Shown here: piece by piece, positions 1 to 11,198 of the stretch
How the letters are laid out: each line of letters opens with the position of its first letter
How positions within the stretch are numbered: position 1 is the first letter of the stretch
NCBI GenBank assembly: GCA_949825065.1
Contig: OX463856.1
Coordinates: 18,782,632 to 18,846,631 of the forward strand
Direction of reading: 5' to 3'
Source of the DNA: Odontocerum albicorne
Taxonomy: Eukaryota; Arthropoda; Insecta; Trichoptera; Odontoceridae
DNA: 64,000 nucleotides
Program-made: the position numbers and the translations under genes
The notes under the pieces: generated by a model
The model's database searches: none
Seen by the model: only the letters and a program-made list of their open reading frames with translations
What the model was told of the DNA's origin: nothing

Positions 1-65
1 ATATAACATACTTTATGAGAAGATATATATAGATGTAGAAGAGGCGAAATATGCGTATCACGATA

Positions 66-239
66 TGAAAGTCTCCGGGCGACCGGAAAGTCTCCTAGAT
101 AATAGGAAAGTCGCGATAGGAAAGTCTCCGGGCGACCGGAAAGTTTCCTCGACAATAGGAAAGTCGCGATAGAAAAGTCTCCGGGCGAACGGAAAGTCTC
201 CTAGACAATAGTAAAGTCACAATAGGAAAGTCTTCTAGA
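66..239 (+). repeat. 53-bp tandem repeat, about 3.3 copies
   Basis: The word GTCTCCGGGCGA starts at 71, 124 and 177 and a diverged copy (GTCTTC) at 230, an exact spacing of 53. The unit contains GGAAAGTC several times and grew from the GATAGGAAAGTCT stretch of the LINE L tail. Confidence 0.85.
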
Positions 240-455
240 CGGCCTTCGTGGCCTAGTTGGTAAGATGCTTATATCCCTACCTGGAGGAGGCAAGTTCGAT
301 TCCCGTTGGAACCCTTGATTTTTTGAAAAAGGATTTAATTCTGGTTTACACGTAAGGTCTTTTTAACATCTTTGTAGTTGGTTGGAACATATTGCCACAA
401 GTCAATACGCCCGCCAGGTTGTACTGTATACAATGAAAGTGTAATACAATACAAT
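240..455 (+). mobile_element. tRNA-derived SINE, type A (nearly full length)
   Basis: tRNA-like head with A-box-like GGCCTAGTTGGTAAGATGC and B-box-like AAGTTCGATTCCCGT. The body has GGTTTACACGTAAGGTCT, ACATCTTTGTAGTTGGTTGG, a CGCCCGCCAGGTTGTACTG block, and ends in TAATACAATACAATACAA. About a dozen relatives occur in the window. Confidence 0.85.
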
Positions 456-1159
456 ACAAAGTCAGGCGCTCTCCCCTTTGTGCCCACCCCAATAGGGAGA
501 AGGTGTGTTGGTATGTTTGTGTGTAATAAATAATATATAATTGGCGGTAAAATGATCAAATATATGATATTTAAAATGATCAAGTACCTTCAAATAGATA
601 ACGAGTGTGAATCAGAAAGAGTTATACTTGGTTAGGATTTCCAAAAATATGATTTATTTAAACAAACCAAAGTAAATACTTGTATTGGAGAGGTTGTGAC
701 TCCCATTGTCGGAAGTGACGAGAGATAAAATCACATACAGACAGAGATAAGGAGGACATGCCGATTATCAGGGCCCGTGGATGAAGAGTTCTTTTCAAGT
801 GTGTATGGGCTTGCCGCCTCGGCTCTCTTATCACGGATTGAACAACGTTTTGTACAGTTTTGGCGGCAGATCAAAGGATGTCTTTTCAATTGGCGGTAAT
901 TTCTATAAGAAAAATCATCGATATTATTTAACAAAAGCAGATACTCGTATTGCATAATGGAACAATGTGAAATCTTTACCAGTTGACTAACGTAGTAAGG
1001 TCTAAAAGTTTTTTGTCCAAGATATAAAAAAAGTGATACGATTGTAACATTTTCATATTTTTTAAGTTAGTCAACCTATAATTCAATACATTTTATAAAC
1101 GATTGATTAAACGATGAATTAAAAAAAAATTGTTTTCAAGATGATAGTAGGTATACAGT

Positions 1160-1640
1160 CGTATTTTGGTGCTAACTTTGATGTATGGCAGTGAAACTTT
1201 GACGTGACAAAAGACCCGAGAATAGCCGAATAAATGCTGTAGAAAGCGTGCAATGAAAATAACACATATTGAGTGACATTGTATGACAGAGTACGCAATT
1301 ACGTGATAAGGGATGAATTTGAACTTAGTGCTAAGTAAGATGAGTGAGAGTACATTGAGATGGTTTGGGCATGTTGAACGAATGAATAAAGAAAGTCTAA
1401 CAACAGATATACATTGAATTTTGTGAGTGGAAGGCGTGTGAGGGGAAGACCAAGGAAAGTATGGTTGAATCAAGAGAAAGAAGGAAAAGTAAAAAGTCAG
1501 ATATATCATATAGGTTGTATATGAAGTTGTAGGGTTGTGGAAAATGCTAAAGATGTGTGTGGAGTTAGGAAATTATGATACTCTGTCTTTTCTGCCTACC
1601 TCGACAGGGAAATAGTGTGATGGTATGTTTGTATGTAAAA
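1160..1640 (+). mobile_element. LINE family L fragment (3' end of ORF2 and tail), decayed
   Basis: Frame-shifted reading gives LMYGSET-like, TLRWFGHVERMNKE-like and GRRVRGRPRKVWL-like peptides, the C-terminal signature of non-LTR retrotransposon ORF2. They are followed by TCTGCCTACCTCGACAGGGA and GTGTGATGGTATGTTTGTATG. Confidence 0.75.
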
Positions 1641-1729
1641 TGGTATAACCACTTCTTCGTCACTTTTATTTTTTCCAATCAAATTTGATTCCAGTTAGAT
1701 AAAATAATGTACGAGTAGGTATATAAGGT

Positions 1730-1900
1730 GGTTGATTCAATTTTTGGAAACCGCAATGTTGAATGGCAGCCTTTGCAGCAACAACAGTGCGCACTGGTGC
1801 ATTACCGTGGAATAATCTCACGCCTCGCGACTGCTTTTCTCCGCATTTTCTTTTTTGGCATGCTTTGATTGCACATTAATGACACATAATTATCGCCAGT
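1730..1900. other. GC-richer non-repeat segment, candidate conserved non-coding element
   Basis: Moderately GC-rich and not matched by eye to any repeat family here. It includes TTTGCAGCAACAACAG and CATTAATGACACATAATTAT, the latter with homeodomain-type ATTA cores. Function is not shown. Confidence 0.25.
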
Positions 1901-2974
1901 TACTGTATGTTTCTCTCTTCGATTAATAGAATTCCCTGGCATTCCCCAAAAATTGTTACCATAATCTTTTTTGGGCTTGAGTCAACTTGGCTTTTTTTAA
2001 CCATGATGGTTTCGGATGGTACTGCTCCATCGAGTCCGGTTTCGACAGATGATCATGGTACAAAACCATAGCAAAATCTGACATTTCAGAATATAACGAA
2101 ACAAGGGTTCTGTCGGCTCTAGTTGAAATACTTCTCATATTATAGGTATTCAATTTTAATTGTAACATCGCGTAACCATGCAGTGGACGTGGTATCTGTC
2201 CGTATATGCTCCATTTTTTTGAGGTTGGAAACTTTTGGATTCTAGTGATAAGTCTGATACAGTTTCCGACCAAATAAGTTTCATTCTGTCTTGTGAGCAA
2301 ACCATTTCATAAAACTTGTGACTTCATAATAAAACAAATCTTCTAGCTTTATCCCAAATTTTCTACTCAATTTGGGTAGGTAGGGTAGCGTTCTACTCAA
2401 TTGGGGTAGGTTTATTTTGCCCGCAAGGTATTGGGTTTCAATGCATATATTAAGTACTAATTTTATTTCAGAGTATGGTTCTCACATGCCATTGAAGCTC
2501 TTATCTTCTTATAAAAGTTTTTTTATAAATGGTCCATCATTCTGAGTCGTAGAGAAATATATGTGATTCATTTTTAATTTGGTCCAGTTTGGATTCTCTT
2601 CTATTACGAGGTCTAGTTTAGATTCTCTTCTACTCGTATATTGAAGGTTGTGCGCATGACACAGCACCCCATCAATTGCCAACTACGAGTATAACGGAGT
2701 CAATAGTAATAGAACTAAAAATAAAATAATCCAAATATATAATAAAATGAATTTAAGACCATTTAGTTATGACCAGAATTTCATTGACTACCTTTCCGAC
2801 TTCTGTATAAAATAGCAAATTCTATGTGATTGCTAATACTAGCAAGTACCGCCTTCCGTCCCAGCTCTATTTTAAGTAGGCAAATGTATTGATTTATAGG
2901 CAAATCTATTGATTTATATATTATTTCCGTATCTTTTAAAAAAATATTTCCTAGATTTTAACTGTTTAGAATTT

Positions 2975-3016
2975 GAATTATCATTTAGAGAGTGGACTCT
3001 CCTCGATGGAGCATTA
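2975..3016 (-). repeat. Fragment of tRNA-like 60-bp repeat (family T)
   Basis: CATTTAGAGAGTGGACTCTCC matches the core seen at 7030, 26290, 26930 and 62900. The B-box-like half is lost. Confidence 0.5.
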
Positions 3017-4640
3017 TATACCTATTCAAAATATATTTTAACCTTAACATGAATTAAGACCATAAAGAAATCAAATAATATAAATGAAAACGGTTATACA
3101 AAGTATCGAGATAGTGGAAGGATTGGAAGTAAATAAATAATTGCCGTTGTTAGACTTGGCACTTCCCAGCATCTGCATATTTACATATTTTGTAAGAAAA
3201 CCGCAGAAAACCAATGAAAGACGAATAATCAAGTAAATCTCTGTAGATATCTGACTTTTGAATATATTTGGCGTACAGTCAACATTGTAGAAAATTGTTA
3301 GATTTTTTACGAATATCTTTTTGTCACATTTGTTTGCTCTTGTTTTTTGCATAGATAAATAAATAAAAATAGAGTTTATTAACATGGAATTATTTCAAGT
3401 GCCGACTTACGAGTACAGCGACTCGCAAATATCTGATTCTCAATTTGATAAAATTAAATAGATAAAGAATCAAAAGAAATATTGTTACTTATTATTCTGA
3501 ATAAATTCGTCGATATCGGATTTGGATATTTTTTTTAAATATATATTTGCAGATATAGATAAGTTTTATTTTATCTTTTACTAGAAATTGTTCATTGTTA
3601 ATATTTTACTACGAAACCAGATTAATTTAATTCTATTCAATTGATCCAGAATGTGGGTCATTTTACACGACAATAAATTGACATGATTCAAAACTTCAAT
3701 AAATAAAATTAAATACGCGGGACAATCCAGTCTCTTCTTTATAATATTCATAAGATATTAAAAAAAACACATATGGTGAATTTATTGCTTTAGAGCTATT
3801 TCTTCAAATCAACCATGTTTTGATTCATGATTATTATGACAGTATTAATAAGAAAAATAATCTTATTCCAGCTAGTATGCAGAATAGTGTAATGCAACAC
3901 AAACCACATTTTTTCAAAAGAAGTGCCAAAATATAACCTTAGATACTACAATAAAAAGAAGACATGGAAAATAATACTTGAAAAATAACATTGCTTATTA
4001 TATGCTGGTACAAAAAGTCGTATTGGGAGGAAAAAATAAAATTGGCTAAAAACATTGTTTTTTTTTGTATTTTCTTCCTGATCTATGTTCAAAGCAATAG
4101 TTTTTTTACACTAATGTCCAAAAATTGGCGATAAGACCCTGTTCGATGTAGTTTTAATAAACACAGAAGTTGTAAATAATAGTAAAAGCACACTAATTGA
4201 AATAAAAAGAAACATCTCGAAGAAAATAGGGTGGAAATTGTACACGAGTTAGGGTGAGGAATATTTTGAGATGAATAATGCTTCTTTGGTTCATTATTAT
4301 ATATTGATAAGGATGAAGCAAATCTTATCTACTTGAAATTTAATTTGTGATTGATTATCACTTTTGATTTATTTTATTCCATGATTGTTAACACAAAGTG
4401 ACCTAATGTGTCCTTAAATATCTTGAAAGAGACAACATTTTGACTAGATACAATATATTAGTGGACATGTGGCAGAGGTATATATTAGACTCTTGAAGTT
4501 TTAGAGCTTTTAACTCTAATCTTTGCATTCAAAAGACTTGTCCACTGGCTTCCAAAACCACAAGATTTCTCGTTAAGAAGATTAAATAATATTTTTTCGG
4601 TTCCAGTGCAAATAGTGAAGAGGAGCGGCACCTTTGCACC
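3017..4640. other. AT-rich intronic DNA, nothing recognised
   Basis: No repeat family, tRNA-like head or coding homology was recognised. The 104-codon minus-strand ORF (3071-3385) has AT-driven composition and no family resemblance. Confidence 0.5.
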
Positions 4641-5049
4641 ATGCCCTGAGAATGCTCACATTTCGGTGGCTTGAGTCAACACCGGTCATCCGAAGACATT
4701 TTTGAGTGCTTTGAAAACATCGGTAAAGTATGCGTTAATTTTTTTGTCTTCAATAAAGCCGCCTTTGTCACCTGCGTGCGTGCGCCTTGTCTCTTTGAGG
4801 TCAAAATTTCTTGGGACTGGTTTAAACAATAAAGAATATGTATGTACTGCTGATTATAATCAGCAGTTTGATTCAACGACTTATCATTTTGAAGAGGTGA
4901 TTTAAGAGATCCGGGACGACCAACTGAGGTGTTTCTTTTGAGTATGCTTGGTCATTAGAGAGTTGTCGAAGATTTTCGTAACTGAATAGACATCATATAT
5001 TATTTATAGTTAAGGCATTAACATTGTGGAGGTTTAAAGACTTTGTAAT
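4641..5049. repeat. Possible older repeat next to the large inverted repeat
   Basis: Bases 4990-5052 match the reverse complement of about 49340-49398 (shared GGCATT...TTGTGGAGGTTTAAAGAC), so this is dispersed repeat. A perfect 20-base palindrome is at 4847-4866 (CTGCTGATTA and its complement). Open frames of 62-67 codons occur, but no protein family was recognised. Confidence 0.45.
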
Positions 5050-5240
5050 TTGTTTTGTCAAACACTGTTTTTTCCACTTTTTGTAACGGTATAACCCTAT
5101 CGGTTTCAAGGCTTTCACCTCATCTTCAGGGGAGCACAAACAAATCTTGTTTGTGCTCCCCTGAAGATGAGGTGAAAGCATTGAAACCGGTAGGGTTATG
5201 CCGTTACAAAAAGTGGAATAAACAGTGTTTGATAAAACAC
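5050..5240. mobile_element. 191-bp near-perfect inverted repeat carrying Penelope-LTR-like motifs
   Basis: Arms 5050-5143 and 5147-5240 are complementary at 88 of 94 positions with a 3-base loop (ATC). Each arm contains CTGAAGA...GAAAC followed by CGGTAGGG or CGATAGGG. The same block occurs singly at 17874-17900 beside a Penelope-like GIY-YIG remnant and at 33227-33255. It could be a head-to-head copy of a Penelope-type terminal segment or a foldback element. Confidence 0.7.
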
Positions 5241-5249
5241 ATCACAATA

Positions 5250-6115
5250 TTTCCAACGGCTTAAATAATAAATAGCATATCCCCCATTATTCATACACTC
5301 TTCTGTTTAATGTGTCCGTCAATTACAAAACTTGCGTCTTCAACAATTGAGGGTTTTTTTCGGTCTCCCATTCTTTAAAATAACTATTAAGAACAACGCA
5401 CGCGGGATGAATTTTCCGAAATCTGATTATGAATTGAATTCCTCGAGATTCTTCTTAAATTTAAATAAGTCACTTCATAAGAAAGAATAAACTTAAATTT
5501 TTCATTGTCTTTTGTTTTTATTATAAATGTTTTTGAGAATTAGCTAAAAATATTGTTTTCTTTTTTATACATTAAGTAATCAAGTCTATTATAACCTGTA
5601 TAATATTATCATTACAATAAAATAATGTAAGATAAAATAAAATTAAACAAAATTAAATTAAATTAAACAAAATACAATACAATATAATAGAATAGAAGAG
5701 GTTTAAATAAAATAGAATGAAATAAAATATAACAAAAAAATGATCATACAAACTGGATTCCTGTTGTCAAGTGATGGCCTATAACGTCAAGAAGAGTATG
5801 TAAGAAACTTGAGATGTATCGACCAAGATAGATGTCTACTTGGCAGCAATTGCTGAGGTGTTTAGATAATACAAGTAAAACAATAGTTTTTTCCTTAATT
5901 GTCTGGGGGTTTTTCTTAATTATTTTTATTTAATATCCCAATTATACTAGTTCGCGATAGAATGGAATTTAAAAACACTGATCCATGAACACATACAATT
6001 TGAGAAGCACTGATCTAGAATAACTGCCTACGTTTAATAGTTTATGGAATAGTGTACTTGTTATTCATATCGATAACCTGATATTAAACTTATTTTTAGA
6101 CATCATTCTGCCTTA
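5250..6115. other. AT-rich intronic DNA, nothing recognised
   Basis: Includes a low-complexity stretch at about 5625-5745 built from AATTAAA/AAATAGAAT/ACAATACAAT words. No coding or repeat-family signal. Confidence 0.5.
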
Positions 6116-6126
6116 ATTTATTTAGG

Positions 6127-6177
6127 GAGCAACTATTTAGGGGTGCTAGCAACTATTTAGGGGTGCTAGCAACTACC
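6127..6177 (+). repeat. 20-bp direct duplication, 2.4 copies
   Basis: AGCAACTATTTAGGGGTGCT occurs twice in a row and the start of a third copy follows. Confidence 0.8.
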
Positions 6178-6179
6178 AT

Positions 6180-7025
6180 TTATAAATTAAAGAAGGATGT
6201 CGCAATTTATTGCGAAACTGTATGAATCATATTTTTATATGAAATTGAATTTAAAAGTATGGAACAAAAAATGTGTTTGACACGAATATGTTTGCTATAT
6301 AAAGTTGGCGAGCTTTTGTTACGCGAAAAATTCTTCCAACCAACAATCACGAGGTTTTTTCGAAATGAAATATATTTAAAATGTACTCAAATCTGACGAT
6401 TTTTTTCCGGAAAGATATTTTATTTGCAATAATAAAAAAGGGAATAGAGTTGATGGATACATACATACATATCGTCAGTTCCGCGCCAAGGTTCGGGCTG
6501 ACCGAGCAGTTGCCCGGATCGCCAGTTCCAGACGGACGCCGAAACGACATGTAAAAATGAAATTCACATCTATTTATTCTAAACCCTTTTTTATAGGAGA
6601 CCATATGAAAATTATAAGAGAGAAAGAACTGAGTTAAATAATAATTATAAATTTATTTAGGTATTTAAAACTCTTTGTCAATGCAGACAATATGAAAATC
6701 ATAAATATAAATAAACTCGTTTGCAGAAACCCTTACAACAAAATTTATAAAGAAAAGATCAAATATTTGAATTATATAATATTTTTTCCCTAAATAGTTT
6801 TTTTACACATTTTGAGTATTTCCAGTAAAACCCAGATTTTGAGCAATTATCAGAGGAAGATCGTTAAAGTTGTTTTGTTTTTTTTTACCCAACCCCATTC
6901 TAATTAAACGTTATTAATACGTGTTTAAATATCACAGGCAGCAATTGTCAATAAATAGTTTGGTGAATGATTAGTAAGGTTGTTATTTATTATTCCCATC
7001 CCGATTAAATAATTAAAAAGGACAA
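6180..7025. other. AT-rich intronic DNA with one GC-richer island (about 6475-6555)
   Basis: The island (TTCCGCGCCAAGGTTCGGGC, GCCCGGATCGCCAG, GACGGACGCCG) stands out but resembles no family I know. The rest is AT-rich without recognisable features. Confidence 0.4.
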
Positions 7026-7029
7026 AAGT

Positions 7030-7095
7030 GTCATTTAGAGAGCAGACTCTAAAACCCAGGGCACTCTAACTTGAGTTTCAAACCCATTATTATTG
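7030..7095 (-). repeat. tRNA-like 60-bp repeat (family T)
   Basis: Reverse strand reads AATAATGGGTTTGAAACTCA then AGTTAGAGTGCCCTGGG and AGAGTCTGCTCTCTAAATGA. The GGGTTTGAAACT part resembles a tRNA B box. Confidence 0.6.
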
Positions 7096-7409
7096 ACATA
7101 TTAAAAGTATTTTAAAATAAATATATGTAAGTTGAGTGCAAGGATATGAAGGTAGTCGCAGCGATCACTGGATTCTCCGCATCTACATATGTTTAGAACA
7201 TGCATTTGATTAGAAAATCGCATAAAACTTACCAAAGGAGACAAACTACTTTATTTAAGTTCCGACATCACGAGAGATAAAAATCAATCACAGTGCAGTA
7301 AATACACTTATTAAACAGCTTAACATCTAGAGTTTAAGCAGCCAGCAAGTTGCCAGTACTTTCACAGAAAATTTCGAACACAGCAAAAATATTCTTTGAC
7401 GTCACAAGA

Positions 7410-7670
7410 TCGAAGAAATCAATCGATCCGAAGAAGAATCGAGTGGAGATCCTTTCGGAAACAATTGACTAAATTATCATCGCTATACCACAAAATGTGA
7501 TAGGTATGATCCAGGTGGCCGCTAAAATTACAACAAGGCGAAGGGGCAAAATTGAAATTAAAGAGTTTGCCATTAAAGCTCTTAAAATTGGGTAGTCCGA
7601 TAGGTTGAGTACACCACCGGGGAACCGAGATAAGAGTACATAGATTGGGCAATCAATACGGGCATTGTAT
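7410..7670. other. GC-richer unique segment, function unknown
   Basis: Less AT-rich than its flanks and not matched to any repeat here. A 77-codon minus-strand ORF exists but resembles no known domain. Possible conserved non-coding DNA or an old unrecognised repeat. Confidence 0.25.
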
Positions 7671-8029
7671 GGATTTTCATGTGACTGATTAATAACAACA
7701 GTAAAGTGAAGAAGATGCTCTAGCAGAAATTAATTGATTGAATTGTATAGGTTTGCTTTGTTGTGTTCTTCATCTTATAGGTACTAGTAATTTTTCATTC
7801 TAAAACTGTTAAATGTTAATTCTTAATTTCATTACTGGTTGTTTTTTTTTTATCTTTAGCATAAAAAAAATATAAAAAAGACTTGATTGATGATTCTTGA
7901 GTTTGTAACCTGGAATGGAACTAAGTCAAATAAATAAAAACAATAATTCAAGAAATGTACAGTAGACAAATAATTTAAACTGTGCAGACCCGAAACATCG
8001 GAGACTATAAAAATATAAAACTATAAAAA

Positions 8030-8215
8030 TAGGATACAGCGTACATACCACTGGTCCCGTCCCTGTGCTTTGCCAACTTGGACCGTACCGCACATTTGTT
8101 TATTATAAAATAATCAGCGACGGACTGGCAAATAAAATAGGCCCAGGAAATCGGTTGAGACCAGCCCCTTTTGATGCCAAATACTCCACACACTTTCGCC
8201 ATCCATATTTTTATA
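8030..8215. repeat. Possible DNA-transposon end
   Basis: CAGCGACGGACTGGCAAATA and GGCCCAGGAAATCGGTTGAG look like an hAT-type terminal sequence, but no complementary partner or target duplication was found. Confidence 0.25.
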
Positions 8216-8372
8216 TTAGTCAGTCAACAATTTGCTTGCGATATTAAAATTATTGTTACATTCATTATAAATATTGTTCAAGAGATCATCGTGAATGATC
8301 CGAGATGCTATTGAGTTAAGAAATTTTGTAATTTTATTGAAATATATTTTAACTTGACAAAAAAAAACACTT

Positions 8373-8985
8373 GTGTTAATAAAATGGTTAACAATTATTC
8401 TTATGTTAAGATTAAAAAACGTATTTATAGGCCAACGAATGCAAGTTAAATATTTTCTAAAACATGTATACTCGAACCATACAGTATCAAAATCTGCTAA
8501 GATGATCGTCCATAACTGTATTTTGGTGCCAATTTTGATGTATGGGAGTGAAACGTGGATGTAGAAAATGAGAATTCAGAGCGCAAATGCGTGCACTGAG
8601 AAGAATATACATATAGGATAACAACGTATGACGTAATATGGAATGAAATGATTAGGGATGAATGTGAACTTAACGCTGATTTATTTAGAAAAATGAAAAA
8701 ACTACTTTAAGATGGTTGGGGCATGTGAACGTATGAATGAAGAAAGACTAACAAAACAAATATATGGTGTACATGTAAGTGGAAGGCATGTGAGGAGAAA
8801 ACCAAGACAAATATGGTTGTATCAAGTGACTGATACGAGTAGAAGGAATCGTACAAAGTCAGATAAATCGTAGGAGTTGTATATATGTGGAAGAGGCAAA
8901 TTATGTGTTTCGAGATAGGAAAATCTGGCACTCCGTCCTCTCTGTCTACCCCGATGTGAAAACGGCGTGGTGTATATGTATTTTA
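8373..8985 (+). mobile_element. LINE family L fragment (ORF2 C-terminus and 3' tail)
   Basis: The longest family L piece. Translation across stops and frameshifts gives ILVPILMYGSETW, MRALRRIYI, NEERLTKQIYGVHVSGRH and RRKPRQIWLYQV. This is the region after the reverse transcriptase domain in non-LTR elements. It ends TCTGTCTACCCCGATGTGAA and CGGCGTGGTG. Confidence 0.8.
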
Positions 8986-9169
8986 ATCCAAGTTAAACTT
9001 TAGCAGATCATAAAATCAACATGCCGTGCAGTTTTTATATTATTTTAGTCCAGTTTTCCTTGCAATCGTAGCTACTCACAATGTTGTGAATTTTTTTGTC
9101 TATAAAAATTCTTAATTTTCTTTAAAAGAATTAAAATCTCGGTTAAACCTGTGCATTGAATATTTCGGA

Positions 9170-9262
9170 CCATTTGTACATCGTTCCACCGGGGAAATCC
9201 CGACAGTCCGCCGGCCCAGCCCGCCGCTGATTAAATTCCAAATGCAGATATTTCGCTGTAGT
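9170..9262. other. GC-rich non-repeat segment, candidate conserved element
   Basis: ACCGGGGAAATCCCGACAGT and CCGGCCCAGCCCGCCGCTGA followed by an AAATGCAGATATTT stretch. No repeat family matched by eye; function not shown. Confidence 0.25.
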
Positions 9263-9640
9263 CAGTTATTTTTTGCATTGGTTGTAAAAAAAAATGACTC
9301 GAAACACAGGTAGATAATCTTAGGAGAAGGACGGTCTATTTACTTCTTCAACTCATCTTGAATTACTGTTCTTTTTCGTGGTCTGAAATACTTTATCGAG
9401 CGCAGGATAGTATTCATGAAAATATAAAATACTTTCCTTTAAAATAGTTTTTATATTTTGCAAATAACATAAAATGACAATTTATAATAACAGGTAGAAC
9501 GTATCCAAATTCTTTTTCTTGAGCGTAAATTGTCGTTGATAGTATATATAATAAATTAAAATAAAAACAATGTTATACATGTATATCTATCATAAATTTC
9601 ACATGGTCATGTGATCGACCACCCGAATATCTTATTAGAT

Positions 9641-10248
9641 CAGGCACGGCCAACCCTCGGTCATGGTGTTTTGTGCGTCTTACGAGCTGTTTTTTTTTTA
9701 TAAATCAAGAACGAAATAACAATAAAACAAAGTTGTTTAATAATAGTGGTCCACTCTATATTTACGACACGTGGAAGAAGATTTATATCAATATACTCGT
9801 ATAAAAAAATTATGTAAATTTTACCTAAAATGAAATATGACAAAAATTAAAAAGAAAATCCAACAAACGTACATATTTATTTTTTACGTGTAATAAATAT
9901 TCTAAATATTATAATAATTTATTTAGGTATTTATTTTATATAACAGTTATATAATGTGAATTGTATTTATATTCAATAAAAAACAATATAAAAATCTGTC
10001 GGCCTCATTGTTCAGTGTAACATGTCGTTTGTCTAACGATCCAAGGGTCCCGTATTCGATTCCTGATTTTTTTGTGTAAGCTTTGACATAAAAACACTGA
10101 ACTTGGGAACACCGTTTGGAGCAAGGTACCTCGTTTTCAAGAATTCGTTTTTTATTTGCCTATTGATAAAAATAAATACACGTGCGGCCCGCGAGTCTTA
10201 ACCTAATACCGGTTTTGGCATACGCCCCAAAAAGTTTGGCCATCCCTG
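9641..10248. mobile_element. hAT-like DNA transposon, 608 bp, with near-perfect 8-bp target duplication
   Basis: Left end CAGGCACGGCCAACC; right end, reversed, CAGGGATGGCCAAAC. Flanks are TATTAGAT (9633-9640) and TCTTAGAT (10249-10256), 7 of 8 identical. CGGCCCGCGAGTCTT near the right end is typical of this group of hAT repeats. No transposase frame remains. A tRNA-like head sits inside at about 9995-10070. Confidence 0.75.
9992..10075 (+). repeat. tRNA-like head (SINE fragment) inside the hAT-like element
   Basis: TTGTTCAGTGTAACATGTCG resembles a weak A box and TATTCGATTCCTGA a B box. No convincing body follows. Confidence 0.4.
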
Positions 10249-10528
10249 TCTTAGATGGACTAGTCGATCGCAATCGACCGTGTGCCCACCTCTGACTTAT
10301 TCTATCAAACATATTGGCCAACCGGTATCCAATTTGAACAAGTTCTTACAGATTGCTATAATTTACAGCTAATAAATAATTCGTATGATCCGGTGTTACT
10401 GGTATCAAATTGTATAAAGTTGAAATACACTGGTACTTATTTTTAATAATCGGTTTGCACGATACGGTGTTAACTTTTAATAACCGTCAGAATGACATTA
10501 CTGCAAGAAAACAAAGTCAGGTACTCAC

Positions 10529-10708
10529 CGGACATTGAAGCCATTTCAACTCCAGAATGGTTGTTATTACTGAGGCTAGTGTTGTTGTTGGACTCCCGGG
10601 CCCCTCCAGGCCCGCTGGCTGCTCCACCTGCTGAGGTTAATCGCTCCCCCGCCTCGTGGTCCTCTTTGCAGTACAGCATCCCACCTTCCCTTAACGCGAA
10701 TTCATCTC
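10529..10708 (-). CDS. tup: Islet/tailup: exon encoding end of LIM domain 2 and linker before the homeodomain
   Basis: Internal exon of 180 bases: 2 bases, 59 codons, 1 base. The acceptor is TTAATTGTAG|GA and the donor is TCCG|GTGAGT. With the G from the previous exon it reads GDEFALREGGMLYCKEDHE, which closes LIM2 (Cys in YCKED, Asp as last ligand). A low-complexity linker rich in Gly, Ala, Ser and Asn follows (ESNNNTSLSNNNHSG), as is usual between LIM2 and the homeodomain in Islet proteins. The exon ends in phase 1, so the homeodomain exon must lie left of 10529; none was seen down to base 1, so it is probably outside the window. A 79-codon ORF on the plus strand here is only the antisense shadow. 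Confidence 0.95.
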
Positions 10709-10834
10709 CTACAATTAATTGCATTGTTTGAACTGTGTCGATTTGAGTGGGTAACTATGACTAAATTAGAGGGATCTATATTTTAAGGTTGATAGTGTAA
10801 GTTCTGGGTCAAACTGGATGAAGAGTGCAATACA

Positions 10835-11107
10835 TTGATAATGGAGGGCAAGCTATCGACAATGGAGGGTAAATAATCGACAATGAAGGGCAAGCCATCG
10901 ACAACGTATTGTAAATCATCGACAATAGAGGGCAAGCCATCGACAATAGAGGGAAAGCCATCGACAATGGAAGGCAAGCCATCAACAATGGAAGGCAAAA
11001 CATCAACAATGGAAGGCAACTCATCGAGTATGGAGGTCAAGCTATCGACAATAGAGGGCAAGACATCGACAACGGAGGACAACTCATCAATAATGGATTT
11101 TTGATAA
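10835..11107 (-). repeat. 21-bp minisatellite, 13 copies
   Basis: TCGACAATGGAGGGCAAGCC-type units recur at an exact 21-base spacing from 10835 to the copy starting at 11087. Because 21 is a multiple of three, frames stay open on both strands (minus strand reads a seven-residue SIVDGLP repeat), which produces spurious ORFs. It begins about 127 bp from the splice acceptor of the exon at 10708. Confidence 0.92.
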
Positions 11108-11198
11108 AAAACGGCGGAAACTTATTTGTACACCTAATATCATATCTAAGCCACCTCAGAGTGCTTTTCTTAATCCGGCTCAATACATTAGTCTTAAG

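Larger units (their letters stand above)
1..535 (+). mobile_element. LINE family L 3' tail carrying an internal 53-bp repeat and a nested SINE
   Basis: Bases 1-65 match the family L 3' region (GAAGAGGCGAAATATG...CGATATGAAAGTCT). After a 53-bp tandem repeat and a SINE, the tail resumes near 456 with TCAGGCGCTCTCCCC...CACCCCAATAGGGAG...GGTATGTTTGTGTG. In other copies these two parts are contiguous, so the SINE interrupts the LINE. Confidence 0.7.
1..10528 (-). other. Islet/tailup intron downstream of the LIM2 exon (runs off the left edge)
   Basis: Starts at the GTGAGT donor (complement of 10523-10528) and continues to the window edge without a recognisable acceptor plus homeodomain exon. It contains LINE tails, SINEs, an inverted-repeat element and an hAT-like element, listed separately. 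Intron status follows from the flanking exon, not from transcript data. Confidence 0.8.

Noticed and set aside
240..320. A functional tRNA gene
   Set aside because: A-box and B-box-like words are present but the cloverleaf does not close, and the sequence continues into a repeated body found in many copies; it is a SINE head. The same applies to the heads at 9992, 15216, 16245, 19316, 22733, 24612, 39300, 47455, 55945 and 62660.
4847..4866. Perfect 20-bp palindrome as a regulatory operator
   Set aside because: A single palindrome of this length in 64 kb of AT-rich DNA has no supporting context.
5161..5187. An active hammerhead ribozyme
   Set aside because: Core words are present but stem III needs a bulge, the cleavage site would be UU, and stem I could not be paired; kept only as a motif finding.
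10492..10731. 79-codon plus-strand gene
   Set aside because: It is the antisense frame of the Islet LIM2/linker exon.
10783..11082. Protein with SIVDGLP heptad repeats
   Set aside because: The ORF is a by-product of a 21-bp minisatellite (period divisible by three), lies in an intron, and is open on both strands. It is not in frame with the Islet exon and ends before it.
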